The position numbers were made by a program, and so were the translations under genes. A stretch of DNA of 64,000 nt, from the NCBI GenBank assembly GCA_045617845.1, contig JAZLJL010000028.1:1-64000 (forward strand). Reading direction: 5' to 3'. The number at the start of each line of letters is the position of its first letter. Positions within the stretch are counted from its first letter, which is position 1. The DNA is from UBA1181 sp045617845 (GTDB taxonomy: Bacteria; Bacteroidota; Bacteroidia; Bacteroidales; Paludibacteraceae). This document shows, one piece after another, positions 54,788 through 62,998 of the stretch. Below the pieces are notes generated by a model that saw only the letters and a list, made by a program, of their open reading frames with translations, ran no database searches and had not been told where the DNA came from.

Positions 54788-54814
54788 GTAGAGACGCAGC
54801 GTATGCAACGTCTC
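54788..54814. repeat. GTAGAGACG-type interspersed palindrome, copy 2
   Basis: GTA, GAGACG (54791-54796), twelve bases including GCGTATGC, CGTCTC (54809-54814): the outer 6 bp are a perfect inverted repeat. Similar GTAGAGACGnn...CGTCTC elements are known as dispersed repeats in Bacteroidota. Confidence 0.6.
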
Positions 54815-54855
54815 AACAGCTCTTCGCACCATTCACTGGAGCGCACTCCCCTCTA

Positions 54856-54887
54856 TTTCTTAATTCTTTCCTCTTAACTCTTAATTA
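54856..54887 (-). repeat. Copy of the AAGAATTAAGA repeat (complement)
   Basis: TTTCTTAATTCTTTCCTCTT and following TAACTCTTAATTA are complement relatives of the purine-rich units near 45.1 kb. Confidence 0.45.
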
Positions 54888-54894
54888 TAATTTT

Positions 54895-54902
54895 TATATT
54901 TG
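54895..54902 (+). promoter_or_regulatory. -7 element before the HerA-like gene
   Basis: TATATTTG, exact TAnnTTTG, 31 bp before the ATG at 54934; -33 not clear. Confidence 0.45.
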
Positions 54903-54933
54903 CATAACAATTAAAAAATTAGAGGAAAGAACT

Positions 54934-56430
54934 ATGCTAGACAACGAGAACCGCTTATATGTGGCACATTCAGACCATCCGCTCTTCATCGAGCCTAAGA
55001 TGGCGAACCGACATGGTCTCATCGCAGGTGCGACCGGTACAGGAAAGACAGTATCCCTCCAAGTTTTGGCGGAATCATTCAGCGATTTAGGCGTGCCGTG
55101 CTTCATGGCCGACATGAAAGGAGACCTTTCCGGTGTCTACAAAGCGGGAACGCTAACTAAATTCATAGAGAAGAGACAAAATGAGTTCGGTGTCCAATTC
55201 GATTTCCAACCCTACCCTGTCCAATTCTTCGATGTCTACGGTGCACAAGGTCACCCCATGCGCGTGACGGTGAAAGAGTTCGGCGTGATGTTGTTCTCAA
55301 GAATCATGTCGCTCAGCGAGACACAAGAGGGCGTGCTCACGGCCGTATTCAAGATAGCGGAAGACAAGGACATGCCGCTCGATGACCTGAAGGACCTACG
55401 CGCGCTGCTTAACTACGTGGGACAAAATGCGAAGGATTTCCAAACCGAATACGGGAACATATCATCCGTATCCATCGGCGCCATCCAACGAAACGTGTTG
55501 GCGCTCCAAGAGCAGGGTGGCGACCTATTCTTCGGACTGCCTGAGTTCGACATCGACGATTTCTTCGGCATCGAAAAAATCAACGGCATCAAAAAGGGTA
55601 TGATCAACATACTCGCAGCCGATAAATTATACAATAACCCAAGACTATATTCAGCCTTCCTCATGTGGTTGCTCACCAGCATCTACAACAAGATGCCGGA
55701 GGTAGGCGACGCTGACAAACCCAAGTTCGTATTCTTCTTCGACGAAGCACACTTGCTCTTCAACGACGCCTCCAAGACTTTGTTGGAGCAAATCGAGAAG
55801 GTGGTGCGCCTGATCCGTTCCAAAGGTGTCGGCGTCTACTTCATCACCCAAAACCCGATGGATATTCCTGAAAATGTTTTAGGACAATTAGGAAACAAGA
55901 TACAACACGCCTTGCGCGCCTTCACGCCAAAAGACCAAAAATCAGTCAAGGCGGTGGCGCAATCCTTCCGCGCCAACGAGACGTTCGACACGGAGAAAGC
56001 ATTGCTGGAACTGGAGACGGGAGAGGCATTGATCTCCTTCCTCGACGAAAAGGGAGCTCCTTCCATCGTGGAGAGAGCGAAAATGCTTTGTCCGCAAGGT
56101 CAAATCGGTCCAATCACGGAAGAGGAGAGAGCGGAAGCCATCAGCAACTCCGGGTTGGAGAGGAAATACGGCAAGACGCTCGACCGCGAATCAGCCTACG
56201 AAATACTTCAAAAGATAGAAGAGAAAAGGAAAGAACAGGAAGAAAAGGCAAAACGCGAAAAAGAGGAAGAGGCAGAGCGGAAAGCGAAAGAAAAAGAAGA
56301 AGCCAAAGAGAAGAAAGCCTCCTCTAAAAAGCAGTCCGCTTTTTGGAAAGCGATGGGGAAACTAGGCACATCACTAGGCAAAACATTAGGCAATGCGATC
56401 ATCAAGAGCATTACCGGGAAAAAACGATAA
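54934..56430 (+). CDS. HerA-like AAA ATPase, DUF853 (YjgR type)
   Basis: 498 aa. Walker A IAGATGTGKTVSLQVLAE near residue 35, then ADMKGDLSG. Walker B FVFFFDEAHLLF near 265 and an Arg finger region in VRLIRSKGVGVYF. C-terminal charged coiled coil (EEKRKEQEEKAKREKEEEAE region) and a basic end. Relatives are hexameric DNA translocases; the HerA partner NurA is not encoded nearby. The gene follows sbcCD (palindromic repeat between) and dacB begins 19 bp after it. Confidence 0.9.
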   Translation: MLDNENRLYVAHSDHPLFIEPKMANRHGLIAGATGTGKTVSLQVLAESFSDLGVPCFMADMKGDLSGVYKAGTLTKFIEKRQNEFGVQFDFQPYPVQFFDVYGAQGHPMRVTVKEFGVMLFSRIMSLSETQEGVLTAVFKIAEDKDMPLDDLKDLRALLNYVGQNAKDFQTEYGNISSVSIGAIQRNVLALQEQGGDLFFGLPEFDIDDFFGIEKINGIKKGMINILAADKLYNNPRLYSAFLMWLLTSIYNKMPEVGDADKPKFVFFFDEAHLLFNDASKTLLEQIEKVVRLIRSKGVGVYFITQNPMDIPENVLGQLGNKIQHALRAFTPKDQKSVKAVAQSFRANETFDTEKALLELETGEALISFLDEKGAPSIVERAKMLCPQGQIGPITEEERAEAISNSGLERKYGKTLDRESAYEILQKIEEKRKEQEEKAKREKEEEAERKAKEKEEAKEKKASSKKQSAFWKAMGKLGTSLGKTLGNAIIKSITGKKR

Positions 56431-56449
56431 TAAATAACGGACATCAACC

Positions 56450-57877
56450 ATGCGGAAAGCGATTTACAGCCTCATTCTATCCCTTGCTTGCACGTCAACC
56501 ATGGCGCAGAACAAAGCCGTGGAGGAGTTCGTCAACGCAGACAACCTCGTACAGGCGAGCATAGGTTTTTTAGTAAAGGACATCACCAACGGGAGAGTCG
56601 TGGCGAATTATCAGGAGATGACGGACAGGAACCCAGCCTCCGTCACCAAAATCATCACGACGGCATCCGCCATGGAGATGCTTTCCGACACGTTCCGTTT
56701 CAAAACTAACATCGAATACAGCGGCACCATCGAAGACTCCGTGCTCCATGGCGACCTATACATCCGCGGAGGCGGCGACCCGACGCTCGGTTCGGCTTAC
56801 GCTCCCGCCACTTGCGACTTCTATTCCGAGGCGCTCATGGCGGTACAACAGAAAGGCATCAAACGAATCACGGGGCACATCGTGGGCGACCCGTCGGTAT
56901 TCAGGGAGGATGGCGCACCCTTCCATTGGTTGGTGGAGGACATCGGATCCTCCTACTCACCTACCCCATCGGGACTGAACATTCAGGACAACCTGTTGGG
57001 CGTGGTCTTCTCATCCGACTCGTGCGGTGTCACCTGCATCAATTGCACGCCCCACACGACGCTTTTTCAACCTAAGATAGAGATGACCCAAGTCGGCACG
57101 GCAAAGTCGTGGAGAATGACAAAAGCAGACTTTTCTTGGACTCCTACGGTACGAGGCAACCTGCCTCTTTCCTCGAAACAATACGTCAAGACGGAGATGC
57201 CAGAGCCGGCGCTCTTCTTGGCGGACTCCATCCGCAACATGCTCATCACCGCAGGCATACCAGTGGACTCCATGGCCACCACGACCAAATGGTACAAATG
57301 CGATTCCATCCGCAAGAGGGACACACTTTTCGTGCACGAGTCCAGCACACTGAAAGAAATCGAGAAGGTGACCAACCACAAGAGCAACAACCTCTACGCC
57401 GAGAGCATCTTCCTGACCCTCTCAAAGCAGAAGGACAGCATCGCGCCGTGTGTGGGATGGCGCTCAACCAATGTAATCTCCAAGTATTGGGAAGAGAAAG
57501 GCATAGAGACCAAACGGATCTTCCAAGTGGACGGTTCGGGTCTCTCCATGAAGAACGCCCTGTCGCCGAAATTCATGGTCGACATTCTCTCCTACATGAA
57601 CGTGCAGAGCCCTTACTCGAAATCCTTCCTCTACACCTTAGCGACGGCAGGCAGGAACGGAACGGTCGCAAGCTTCATGAAGGGAACCGCCTTGGAGGGC
57701 AAGGCCTACGTCAAGAGCGGCAGCATGGAACGGGTACAAAACTATGCGGGCTACATCAACGCCAACAACAAATGGTACGCCTTCTGCATCATGGTCTCCA
57801 ACTTCTCGGGGCAGAGGAAACCTGTTGTGCAACAGATCGCCAAATTGATCAATGAGGTGATTGCGGGGGATAAGTAA
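56450..57877 (+). CDS. dacB: D-alanyl-D-alanine carboxypeptidase/endopeptidase (PBP4/DacB)
   Basis: 475 aa. Signal peptide MRKAIYSLILSLACTSTMA. The three S13-family motifs occur: SVTK in NPASVTKIITT, SNN in NHKSNNLYAESI and KSG in AYVKSGSMERV (KTG-like). PBP4 trims peptidoglycan cross-links and stem peptides in the periplasm. It is spaced 19 bp from the HerA-like gene, so co-transcribed. Confidence 0.94.
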   Translation: MRKAIYSLILSLACTSTMAQNKAVEEFVNADNLVQASIGFLVKDITNGRVVANYQEMTDRNPASVTKIITTASAMEMLSDTFRFKTNIEYSGTIEDSVLHGDLYIRGGGDPTLGSAYAPATCDFYSEALMAVQQKGIKRITGHIVGDPSVFREDGAPFHWLVEDIGSSYSPTPSGLNIQDNLLGVVFSSDSCGVTCINCTPHTTLFQPKIEMTQVGTAKSWRMTKADFSWTPTVRGNLPLSSKQYVKTEMPEPALFLADSIRNMLITAGIPVDSMATTTKWYKCDSIRKRDTLFVHESSTLKEIEKVTNHKSNNLYAESIFLTLSKQKDSIAPCVGWRSTNVISKYWEEKGIETKRIFQVDGSGLSMKNALSPKFMVDILSYMNVQSPYSKSFLYTLATAGRNGTVASFMKGTALEGKAYVKSGSMERVQNYAGYINANNKWYAFCIMVSNFSGQRKPVVQQIAKLINEVIAGDK

Positions 57878-57905
57878 GGGGGAACCGTTAATAGTTCATA
57901 CTATC

Positions 57906-58727
57906 ATGAAAGAGACTTGCGAAACACTGAAATCCATTCGGAAACAAATAGCCGACGCCAACGGCATAGCCTACAAACCAAACGTTTGCACCTATAACGG
58001 TCCATGCATGGGAACCTGCCCCGTATGTGAAGCCGAGGCGCATTACATTGAGGTAGAACTAGCCAAGCGGCAGAAAGCCAAACAACCCATCCACATCATA
58101 GGCGTAGCGAAAGACAAACTACCCGCACAGTCTTCTTTTTCCCAAGCGATAGCCGCCGCTACGATTACTGCGGTCCTTTCGTTCACGGCTCTTCCGGTTG
58201 CCGCGGCGGAACAAAATGAAACCGCCACCAAAATTGAGAAAACCAACTTGGTTAGGGTAAATGGCGTGGTTAACAATAATTATGGAACCCTAAATGGCGC
58301 CCGTATCGGCATTTATGGTAGCGAAATATTTACAGAATCTGACGAAGATGGAAAATTCTCCATAGACGTTTCTATTGGCGACACTTTGATTATTGAATAT
58401 CCACACCACATGACGAAAAGGGTAATAATAAGAAACACAGAAAACCTTACCATTTCGTTGAATCCGGGAATGGCTGGCGCAGTCTCTTCATTATCTGGCT
58501 CACACACGCCATTGTATGTTGTTGACGGGAAACCAATAGACTGGGAGGAACTTGCTTCAATCAATCCTAACGACGTCGTATCAATGGAAGTATTAAAAAG
58601 CGCCGCAGAAATAGCCCCTTATGCAGAATATGAAAGCGCCTCTTACGGAGTGATTGTTATCAAAACGAAAATGAGCATAAAACAAAAAAGAAGGTTGCGC
58701 AAGCAATTCGAAAATAATAAGAAATAG
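57906..58727 (+). CDS. Cys-knuckle / TM / carboxypeptidase-like / TonB-plug-like protein
   Basis: 273 aa from ATG at 57906. Domains in order: a Cys motif, C28-x5-C34-x3-C38-x2-C41 (with CMGTCPVCEAEA), likely cytoplasmic and metal-binding; a single transmembrane segment (about 80-102, AIAAATITAVLSFTALPVAA); a carboxypeptidase-regulatory-like domain (VNGVVNNNYGTLNGARIGIYG); and a TonB-plug-like stretch (TPLYVVDGKPIDWEELASI, VVSMEVLKSA). Homologs with this N-terminus occur in Bacteroidota; it is not a TonB receptor, because no barrel follows. Role unknown. It follows dacB on the same strand. Confidence 0.75.
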   Translation: MKETCETLKSIRKQIADANGIAYKPNVCTYNGPCMGTCPVCEAEAHYIEVELAKRQKAKQPIHIIGVAKDKLPAQSSFSQAIAAATITAVLSFTALPVAAAEQNETATKIEKTNLVRVNGVVNNNYGTLNGARIGIYGSEIFTESDEDGKFSIDVSIGDTLIIEYPHHMTKRVIIRNTENLTISLNPGMAGAVSSLSGSHTPLYVVDGKPIDWEELASINPNDVVSMEVLKSAAEIAPYAEYESASYGVIVIKTKMSIKQKRRLRKQFENNKK

Positions 58728-58827
58728 AAAATAGAATTGGTTTATTATTCTTGTGAATTGTCATGCCAATTTTTTGCTAATTCTCAGTGGCGCTACGAAT
58801 TCGCATAACTTTAATAAGACAGGAGAA

Positions 58828-59574
58828 TTACTCCAACATTATTCCTTCCAATAGATCTTCATTGAAATATCTCACCCAAGCCTGGTAAGTATCTTGGGCG
58901 GATTGCATGGTTCCGACAAGGAAACCAGGAGTGGTTTTGAACTCTTTAAGTCCACGGTAGTAATATAGTTTGTGGTTGTCGTCTATCACAAAAGGCAGGA
59001 CATCGTTGCGGAGACATTCCCTAAAAAGGATGAGTCGACCGACACGTCCGTTTCCATCCTGAAATGGATGGATGCTTTCGAAACGCCAATGATATTCCGC
59101 CAAAGCTTGCAAATTCTTATTGTCCAGTTTGTTGTACCAATCCTCCAACTCATCCATACGTTGTTGTACCTCTTCGGGATGCGCTGTCTCATGTCCCCCC
59201 ACCTCATTGGCTAACTTTTTGTATGAGCCGACATTGAAATACTTTTTTTGCGCATCGGCAGTTCCTGTTTTTAGGATACGGTGGAATTCACAGATAATCT
59301 CCTGGGAGAGTGGAGAAGAGACGGTGCGAAGCAGATAATCGAAAGCCACAAAATGATTGTTTGTTTCTATGATGTCATCCACAGAAACCGCTTCTTGGTC
59401 TTTAAATCCGATAGTACGTGTCTCAAAAATATAGCGAGTTTGCTCCTCTGTCAGTTTAGAACCCTCTATACGATTGGAATTATACGCAAGTTGCACTTGT
59501 GTTTTATGATAAAGTCCGCCCTTTCGGTGAGACTCCATCTCTTCGACGAGGAATGTTGTGAGTTTATTTGACAT
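58828..59574 (-). CDS. Fic-domain AMPylase, class II (N-terminal inhibitory helix)
   Basis: 248 aa. Full Fic motif HPFQDGNGRVGR near residue 172 with the catalytic His, and the inhibitory helix (S/T)xxxE(G/N) as NSNRIEGSKL near residue 33, so it is autoinhibited class II. Fic proteins transfer AMP (or other groups) to target hydroxyls. No antitoxin gene is adjacent; inhibition is internal. Its -7 promoter TACCTTTG is at 59620-59613. Confidence 0.93.
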   Translation of the reverse strand: MSNKLTTFLVEEMESHRKGGLYHKTQVQLAYNSNRIEGSKLTEEQTRYIFETRTIGFKDQEAVSVDDIIETNNHFVAFDYLLRTVSSPLSQEIICEFHRILKTGTADAQKKYFNVGSYKKLANEVGGHETAHPEEVQQRMDELEDWYNKLDNKNLQALAEYHWRFESIHPFQDGNGRVGRLILFRECLRNDVLPFVIDDNHKLYYYRGLKEFKTTPGFLVGTMQSAQDTYQAWVRYFNEDLLEGIMLE

Positions 59575-59612
59575 AATTGCGCACGCTGATTTTTGAGATT
59601 TATGCGATTAGA

Positions 59613-59620
59613 CAAAGGTA
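59613..59620 (-). promoter_or_regulatory. -7 element of the fic gene
   Basis: Minus-strand TACCTTTG, exact TAnnTTTG, 39 bp before the ATG at 59574. No matching -33. Confidence 0.4.
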
Positions 59621-59701
59621 ATGAAATATCTGGTGCATAGATTGTAATATCGTTCGATAATTGTCTTTAAATCGGGTATCTGACAAGTTTTTCAACGGTC
59701 A

Positions 59702-61489
59702 TCAATGCCAAACCTTCATCATCCGCAAACGGTTTTCACCCTCCGCATACGAATAATCGAGCGAGTCCATCAGTTTCTTCGCCAAGAAAATACCGATTCC
59801 ACCCGTCTCGATATGGTCAAAATCCTTAGGGTCAGAGACTTCCAGCGGATTGAAAGGCTTCCCGTTGTCACAGACAAGGAATTCGGCGTAGTTATCGCCG
59901 AGCGTCAGATTGAGCCTCAACTTACCGGTCTTTCCATCTTCATAGGCATAATCAGAGACATTGCCGCAAATCTCGTCCAAAGCCGCATCCATGTCGCGGC
60001 GTGCGGCGTCCGGGCAGAATTTCCCTTCCAAAAGGATGTTCACCTCCTTAATCAGTTTCTCAACAGACTCATAATTAGCGTCGTACAAGAATTCATAGCA
60101 TTCGGAAGTCCGTTCGTCTATCGGACGAACCACCATCAGCGTCATATCGTCGAACTGGCTTTGACCAGCCGTGAAAGAGTCGATGAACCCGATTAACGTA
60201 GCGCAGCAAGTCGTCGAATCGGAAGGGAAAAGAGTAATCGCCCGAAGAAGATTCTCATTTCCGAACTGCTGACCGTCAGCATTCACAGCGTCGGTCAACC
60301 CATCCGTAAACAGGAACAACCTATCATCCTTTTTCAGACGGATAATATGGGAAGACAACACAGGCTTTTCGAAAACGCCCAACATCACATTAGGCTCGTT
60401 CTCAATCCTCTCCACCGAACCGTCGGCGTGACGGATGACAGGAGGCAGATGTCCGCAATTGACATACTTTCCCACGCCCGTTTTCATGTTAATGCTCGCG
60501 ATCCAAAGCGTGACAAACATATTAGCCATATTATTGTCGCACAAGACCTTATTCGCTTCGGAAATAGCTTTCTCCAGAGAGGAGCAATTCATCACGGCGG
60601 AACGTACCGCATACTTCGCCTTCATCATAAACAGAGCGGCAGGCATACCCTTATCGGAGACGTCGGCGACAAGGAAGACCACATTAGGACCGCAGATAAA
60701 ATAGTCATAGAAATCACCGCCGACCACCTTCGCAGGACGAATGAACGCGTCAAATTTAAGATGCCCCACACTGGTCTCATAACGTGGCGCCGGCAAAGCC
60801 TGCAACTGAATGTCAAAAGCGGTCTTCAAGTCACGCTCCATAGAGGTGACCTCAGAAGTGATCATAGCCCGTTTCCGCACCAAGTTCTGTCCCCTACGCG
60901 CGATACTATCGCAAATAAGCGTCGTAATCAGGAATAAAACCGTATGAGGAATGAAATAATAATTGACGACATCAAACGTCCATCGCCACACCTTAATCTC
61001 CTGAATGGCATGCAACATGCGTATCGTTTCGGACGTCTGCTCGAAGTAAACATTGGCGAAAAGAAGCAACGAATAGAGGAGCCAAGAGCACAAGGCGGTG
61101 ATGCGGATGAGCCGCTGATTGTAATACATCGCCGCAATGATGATAGCGCCATAAGTGATGAATGTGGAGGTTGTGGGATAGAAGAAAAACGAGACCCCGC
61201 ACGAAAAGAGCGTACAACCGATGATCAGGGACTTCAGCTTCGGATGCTCATATTGAACCCTACGGGCGATTAAGAAAGCAACAATATTGATAAAACCGAA
61301 GACCAACAATAGGTAACGCGCCAAAAGGCTCGCCAATTGGTAGATACCCATCATATCCAAAATAGACATGATGATAAGCAGCAAGCCCCAAATGGCCATC
61401 GCCTTGGTAGTGACCCTATTGGCTTTTATTTCGTTTTCACGGAACAAACTCTCCGTCAAATCCGACATGTTTCCATTGGACATCGTCAT
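59702..61489 (-). CDS. Membrane SpoIIE-type PP2C phosphatase fused to a GHKL kinase domain
   Basis: 595 aa from ATG at 61489; an in-frame ATG at 61468 also possible. N-terminal six hydrophobic segments (about 30-200), then a PP2C-SpoIIE domain: GGDFYDYFICGP, VADVSDKGMPAALFM, LFTDGLTDAVN, QFDDMTLMVV. The C-terminal 130 residues carry an RsbW-like GHKL ATPase: MDAALDEICGNVSDYAY (N box), VCDNGKPFNP (G1) and TGGIGIFLAKKL (G2). A protein holding both anti-sigma-kinase and its opposing phosphatase in one chain is suited to act on the STAS protein encoded two genes upstream. Overlaps the PPTase gene. Confidence 0.9.
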   Translation of the reverse strand: MTMSNGNMSDLTESLFRENEIKANRVTTKAMAIWGLLLIIMSILDMMGIYQLASLLARYLLLVFGFINIVAFLIARRVQYEHPKLKSLIIGCTLFSCGVSFFFYPTTSTFITYGAIIIAAMYYNQRLIRITALCSWLLYSLLLFANVYFEQTSETIRMLHAIQEIKVWRWTFDVVNYYFIPHTVLFLITTLICDSIARRGQNLVRKRAMITSEVTSMERDLKTAFDIQLQALPAPRYETSVGHLKFDAFIRPAKVVGGDFYDYFICGPNVVFLVADVSDKGMPAALFMMKAKYAVRSAVMNCSSLEKAISEANKVLCDNNMANMFVTLWIASINMKTGVGKYVNCGHLPPVIRHADGSVERIENEPNVMLGVFEKPVLSSHIIRLKKDDRLFLFTDGLTDAVNADGQQFGNENLLRAITLFPSDSTTCCATLIGFIDSFTAGQSQFDDMTLMVVRPIDERTSECYEFLYDANYESVEKLIKEVNILLEGKFCPDAARRDMDAALDEICGNVSDYAYEDGKTGKLRLNLTLGDNYAEFLVCDNGKPFNPLEVSDPKDFDHIETGGIGIFLAKKLMDSLDYSYAEGENRLRMMKVWH

Positions 61490-62135
61490 CGGGCATATTA
61501 TTTATTCGTTCAACATAGCGGAGACAAACCGCATATCTATAATCATCGTTTCCATCGTATTCGAAAAAACGGTAACGGGCATCGTCAACCGATTGGCAGA
61601 CCGCCACATCACTCCCGTCGATTGAGACGGAAAACGCATTCAGAGGCAAGCGGAAGCCTAAGCCCGTGCATTTCATAAAACTCTCCTTTAACGTCCATAA
61701 CCGAAAGAAGGTATCATTCATCTCCGGACGGGTTCGGCGCTTCGCGATGGTCGCATATTCCTCCTTGAAGAAAAAATTCTTCGCGATATCCAAATCGATA
61801 TCGGTGATATGCTCCACATCACAGCCCACGCAATTTTCAGCCATCACACACATCACCCGATCATCCGAATGAGACAAATTGAAGTGGACACCACCCTCCG
61901 CGAAGTGAGGCTTTTGGTATTCGTCATAGAGAATCCGCTGCTTCGCATAATCGACGCCGAAATCAGCGCAAGCACGCATGAGAAGGAGTTCCACGCCAAG
62001 CGAAAGAGATTTGTCCTTCGCGAAACGCATCCTATCCATTTTGCGTCTGCGTTCATCCGAAACAACTCCGCGCAAACGACCGAAAAGCTTTTCGTCGGCG
62101 AGCGTTGACGTATCAGCGATATAGGCGGTTATCAT
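61437..62135 (-). CDS. 4'-phosphopantetheinyl transferase (Sfp-like)
   Basis: 232 aa. HFNLSHSDDRVMCV, GCDVEHITD (Mg-binding Asp/Glu) and FRLWTLKESFMKCTGLG (WxxKEAxxK-like) are the PPTase motifs. It transfers phosphopantetheine from CoA to carrier proteins. It lies between the STAS and SpoIIE-kinase genes, overlapping the STAS stop by 4 bp and the SpoIIE-kinase start by about 53 bp, so all three are translated together. No carrier protein or NRPS/PKS gene is in the window. Confidence 0.9.
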   Translation of the reverse strand: MITAYIADTSTLADEKLFGRLRGVVSDERRRKMDRMRFAKDKSLSLGVELLLMRACADFGVDYAKQRILYDEYQKPHFAEGGVHFNLSHSDDRVMCVMAENCVGCDVEHITDIDLDIAKNFFFKEEYATIAKRRTRPEMNDTFFRLWTLKESFMKCTGLGFRLPLNAFSVSIDGSDVAVCQSVDDARYRFFEYDGNDDYRYAVCLRYVERINNMPDDDVQWKHVGFDGEFVP

Positions 62136-62428
62136 TGGATATTAAAGACCGTCAGCAAAGAGGAGAGACGGAAAACCTCCTTCACGGAAGTATTCGCATT
62201 GATGACACTCATCTCCCTACCGTTCAAAGACTTATAGACAGACACAAGCACACGCAAGCCCTTAGAAGAGATAAAATCCACTTCGGCGAAATCCAACGTG
62301 AGCTTTTGGATGTCAGACGTGAAGTTCTGTTCCATAAACTCCATAAACTCCCCGCTTGTAGCCGAATCCAAACTACCGGAAATAGAGACCGTAAGAGCCT
62401 CTCCGTTTTTTATTTTATTGATTATCAT
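62132..62428 (-). CDS. STAS-domain anti-sigma factor antagonist (SpoIIAA/RsbV-like)
   Basis: 98 aa, one STAS domain: VSISGSLDSATSGEFMEFM and the phosphorylatable Ser region DFISSKGLRVLVSV (Ser54/Ser55). It would bind an RsbW-type kinase when unphosphorylated. First gene of the three-gene operon; no sigma factor gene is seen beside it, so the regulated partner is elsewhere. Confidence 0.92.
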   Translation of the reverse strand: MIINKIKNGEALTVSISGSLDSATSGEFMEFMEQNFTSDIQKLTLDFAEVDFISSKGLRVLVSVYKSLNGREMSVINANTSVKEVFRLSSLLTVFNIQ

Positions 62429-62608
62429 GTTATTAAATATTTTATATTGTTCAACACCTTTCCAAAGCTCTCTCGACTTAGTTATAAATTAAATATACAT
62501 AAATTCTATAGAATATCATCTTGAGTTTGTAGTTTTTATAATTCTATCAATATGGATTACATATTGCCCTTACAGGGCGACTTGTTGACCATGTTATCAT
62601 TTATTTGC

Positions 62609-62655
62609 CCAAGGCGATGCCGTTGGGCTATGGACCAATTGCCCTTGCAGGGCAT
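62609..62655. repeat. REP-like repeat unit, first copy
   Basis: 47 bp from CCAAGGCGATGCC to GCAGGGCAT, repeated identically at 63724-63770 on the other side of the transposase gene. Contains the palindromes GCCCTTGCAGGGC and CCCAAGGCGATGCCGTTGGG-like arms. Confidence 0.8.
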
Positions 62656-62772
62656 ATTTGCACGTAAATCCGCATATGTTCGGGCTGAAAGCCCATCTGA
62701 TTCATAGCCCACGGGCAACGCCCTGGGATAAATGCGCAACACATGACAATCGCCCTGAAAGGGCATTTGTAA
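62626..62772. repeat. 147-bp direct repeat, copy 1
   Basis: Begins GGCTATGGA and ends CATTTGTAA. It contains four short palindromes: GCCCTTGCAGGGC, GGGCTGAAAGCCC, CCCACGGGCAACGCCCTGGG-type and GCCCTGAAAGGGC. Copy 2 is offset by 152 bp and differs at only about two bases (ACCAATT versus ATTAATT). Confidence 0.9.
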
Positions 62773-62777
62773 TAAAT

Positions 62778-62924
62778 GGCTATGGATTAATTGCCCTTGC
62801 AGGGCATATTTGCACGTAAATCCGCATATGTTCGGGCTGAAAGCCCATCTGATTCATAGCCCACGGGCAACGCCCTGGGATAAATGCGCAACACATGACA
62901 ATCGCCCTGAAAGGGCATTTGTAA
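62778..62924. repeat. 147-bp direct repeat, copy 2
   Basis: Near-identical to 62626-62772, period 152 bp. Such closeness indicates a recent duplication. Confidence 0.9.
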
Positions 62925-62998
62925 CAAAGATTATTTCACCCTAACACATTGTATGCCAATCTATTTCGTACAGTAACTAGTTAAGAGCCCGCCCTCTA

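Larger units (their letters stand above)
62429..62998. other. 570-bp non-coding region with palindromic repeats
   Basis: The first 130 bp are A/T-rich and are the likely STAS-operon promoter region, though no clear TAnnTTTG is seen. From 62555 the sequence consists of RAYT-associated palindromes and the 147-bp direct repeat. No gene; one short minus-strand frame across the repeats is not credible. Confidence 0.6.

Noticed and set aside
57109..57855. Plus-strand 248-aa frame inside dacB
   Set aside because: Out-of-frame with dacB, which has all three PBP motifs; composition is Arg/His/Gln-rich and unlike any protein.
58828..59574. Fic gene as half of a toxin-antitoxin pair
   Set aside because: The inhibitory helix is inside the protein (class II), and neither neighbour resembles an antitoxin.
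62557..62766. Minus-strand 69-aa frame and a CRISPR-like look of the repeats
   Set aside because: The frame is made of palindromic repeats. There are only two or three copies at 152-bp spacing with no spacers or cas genes, so it is not a CRISPR array.
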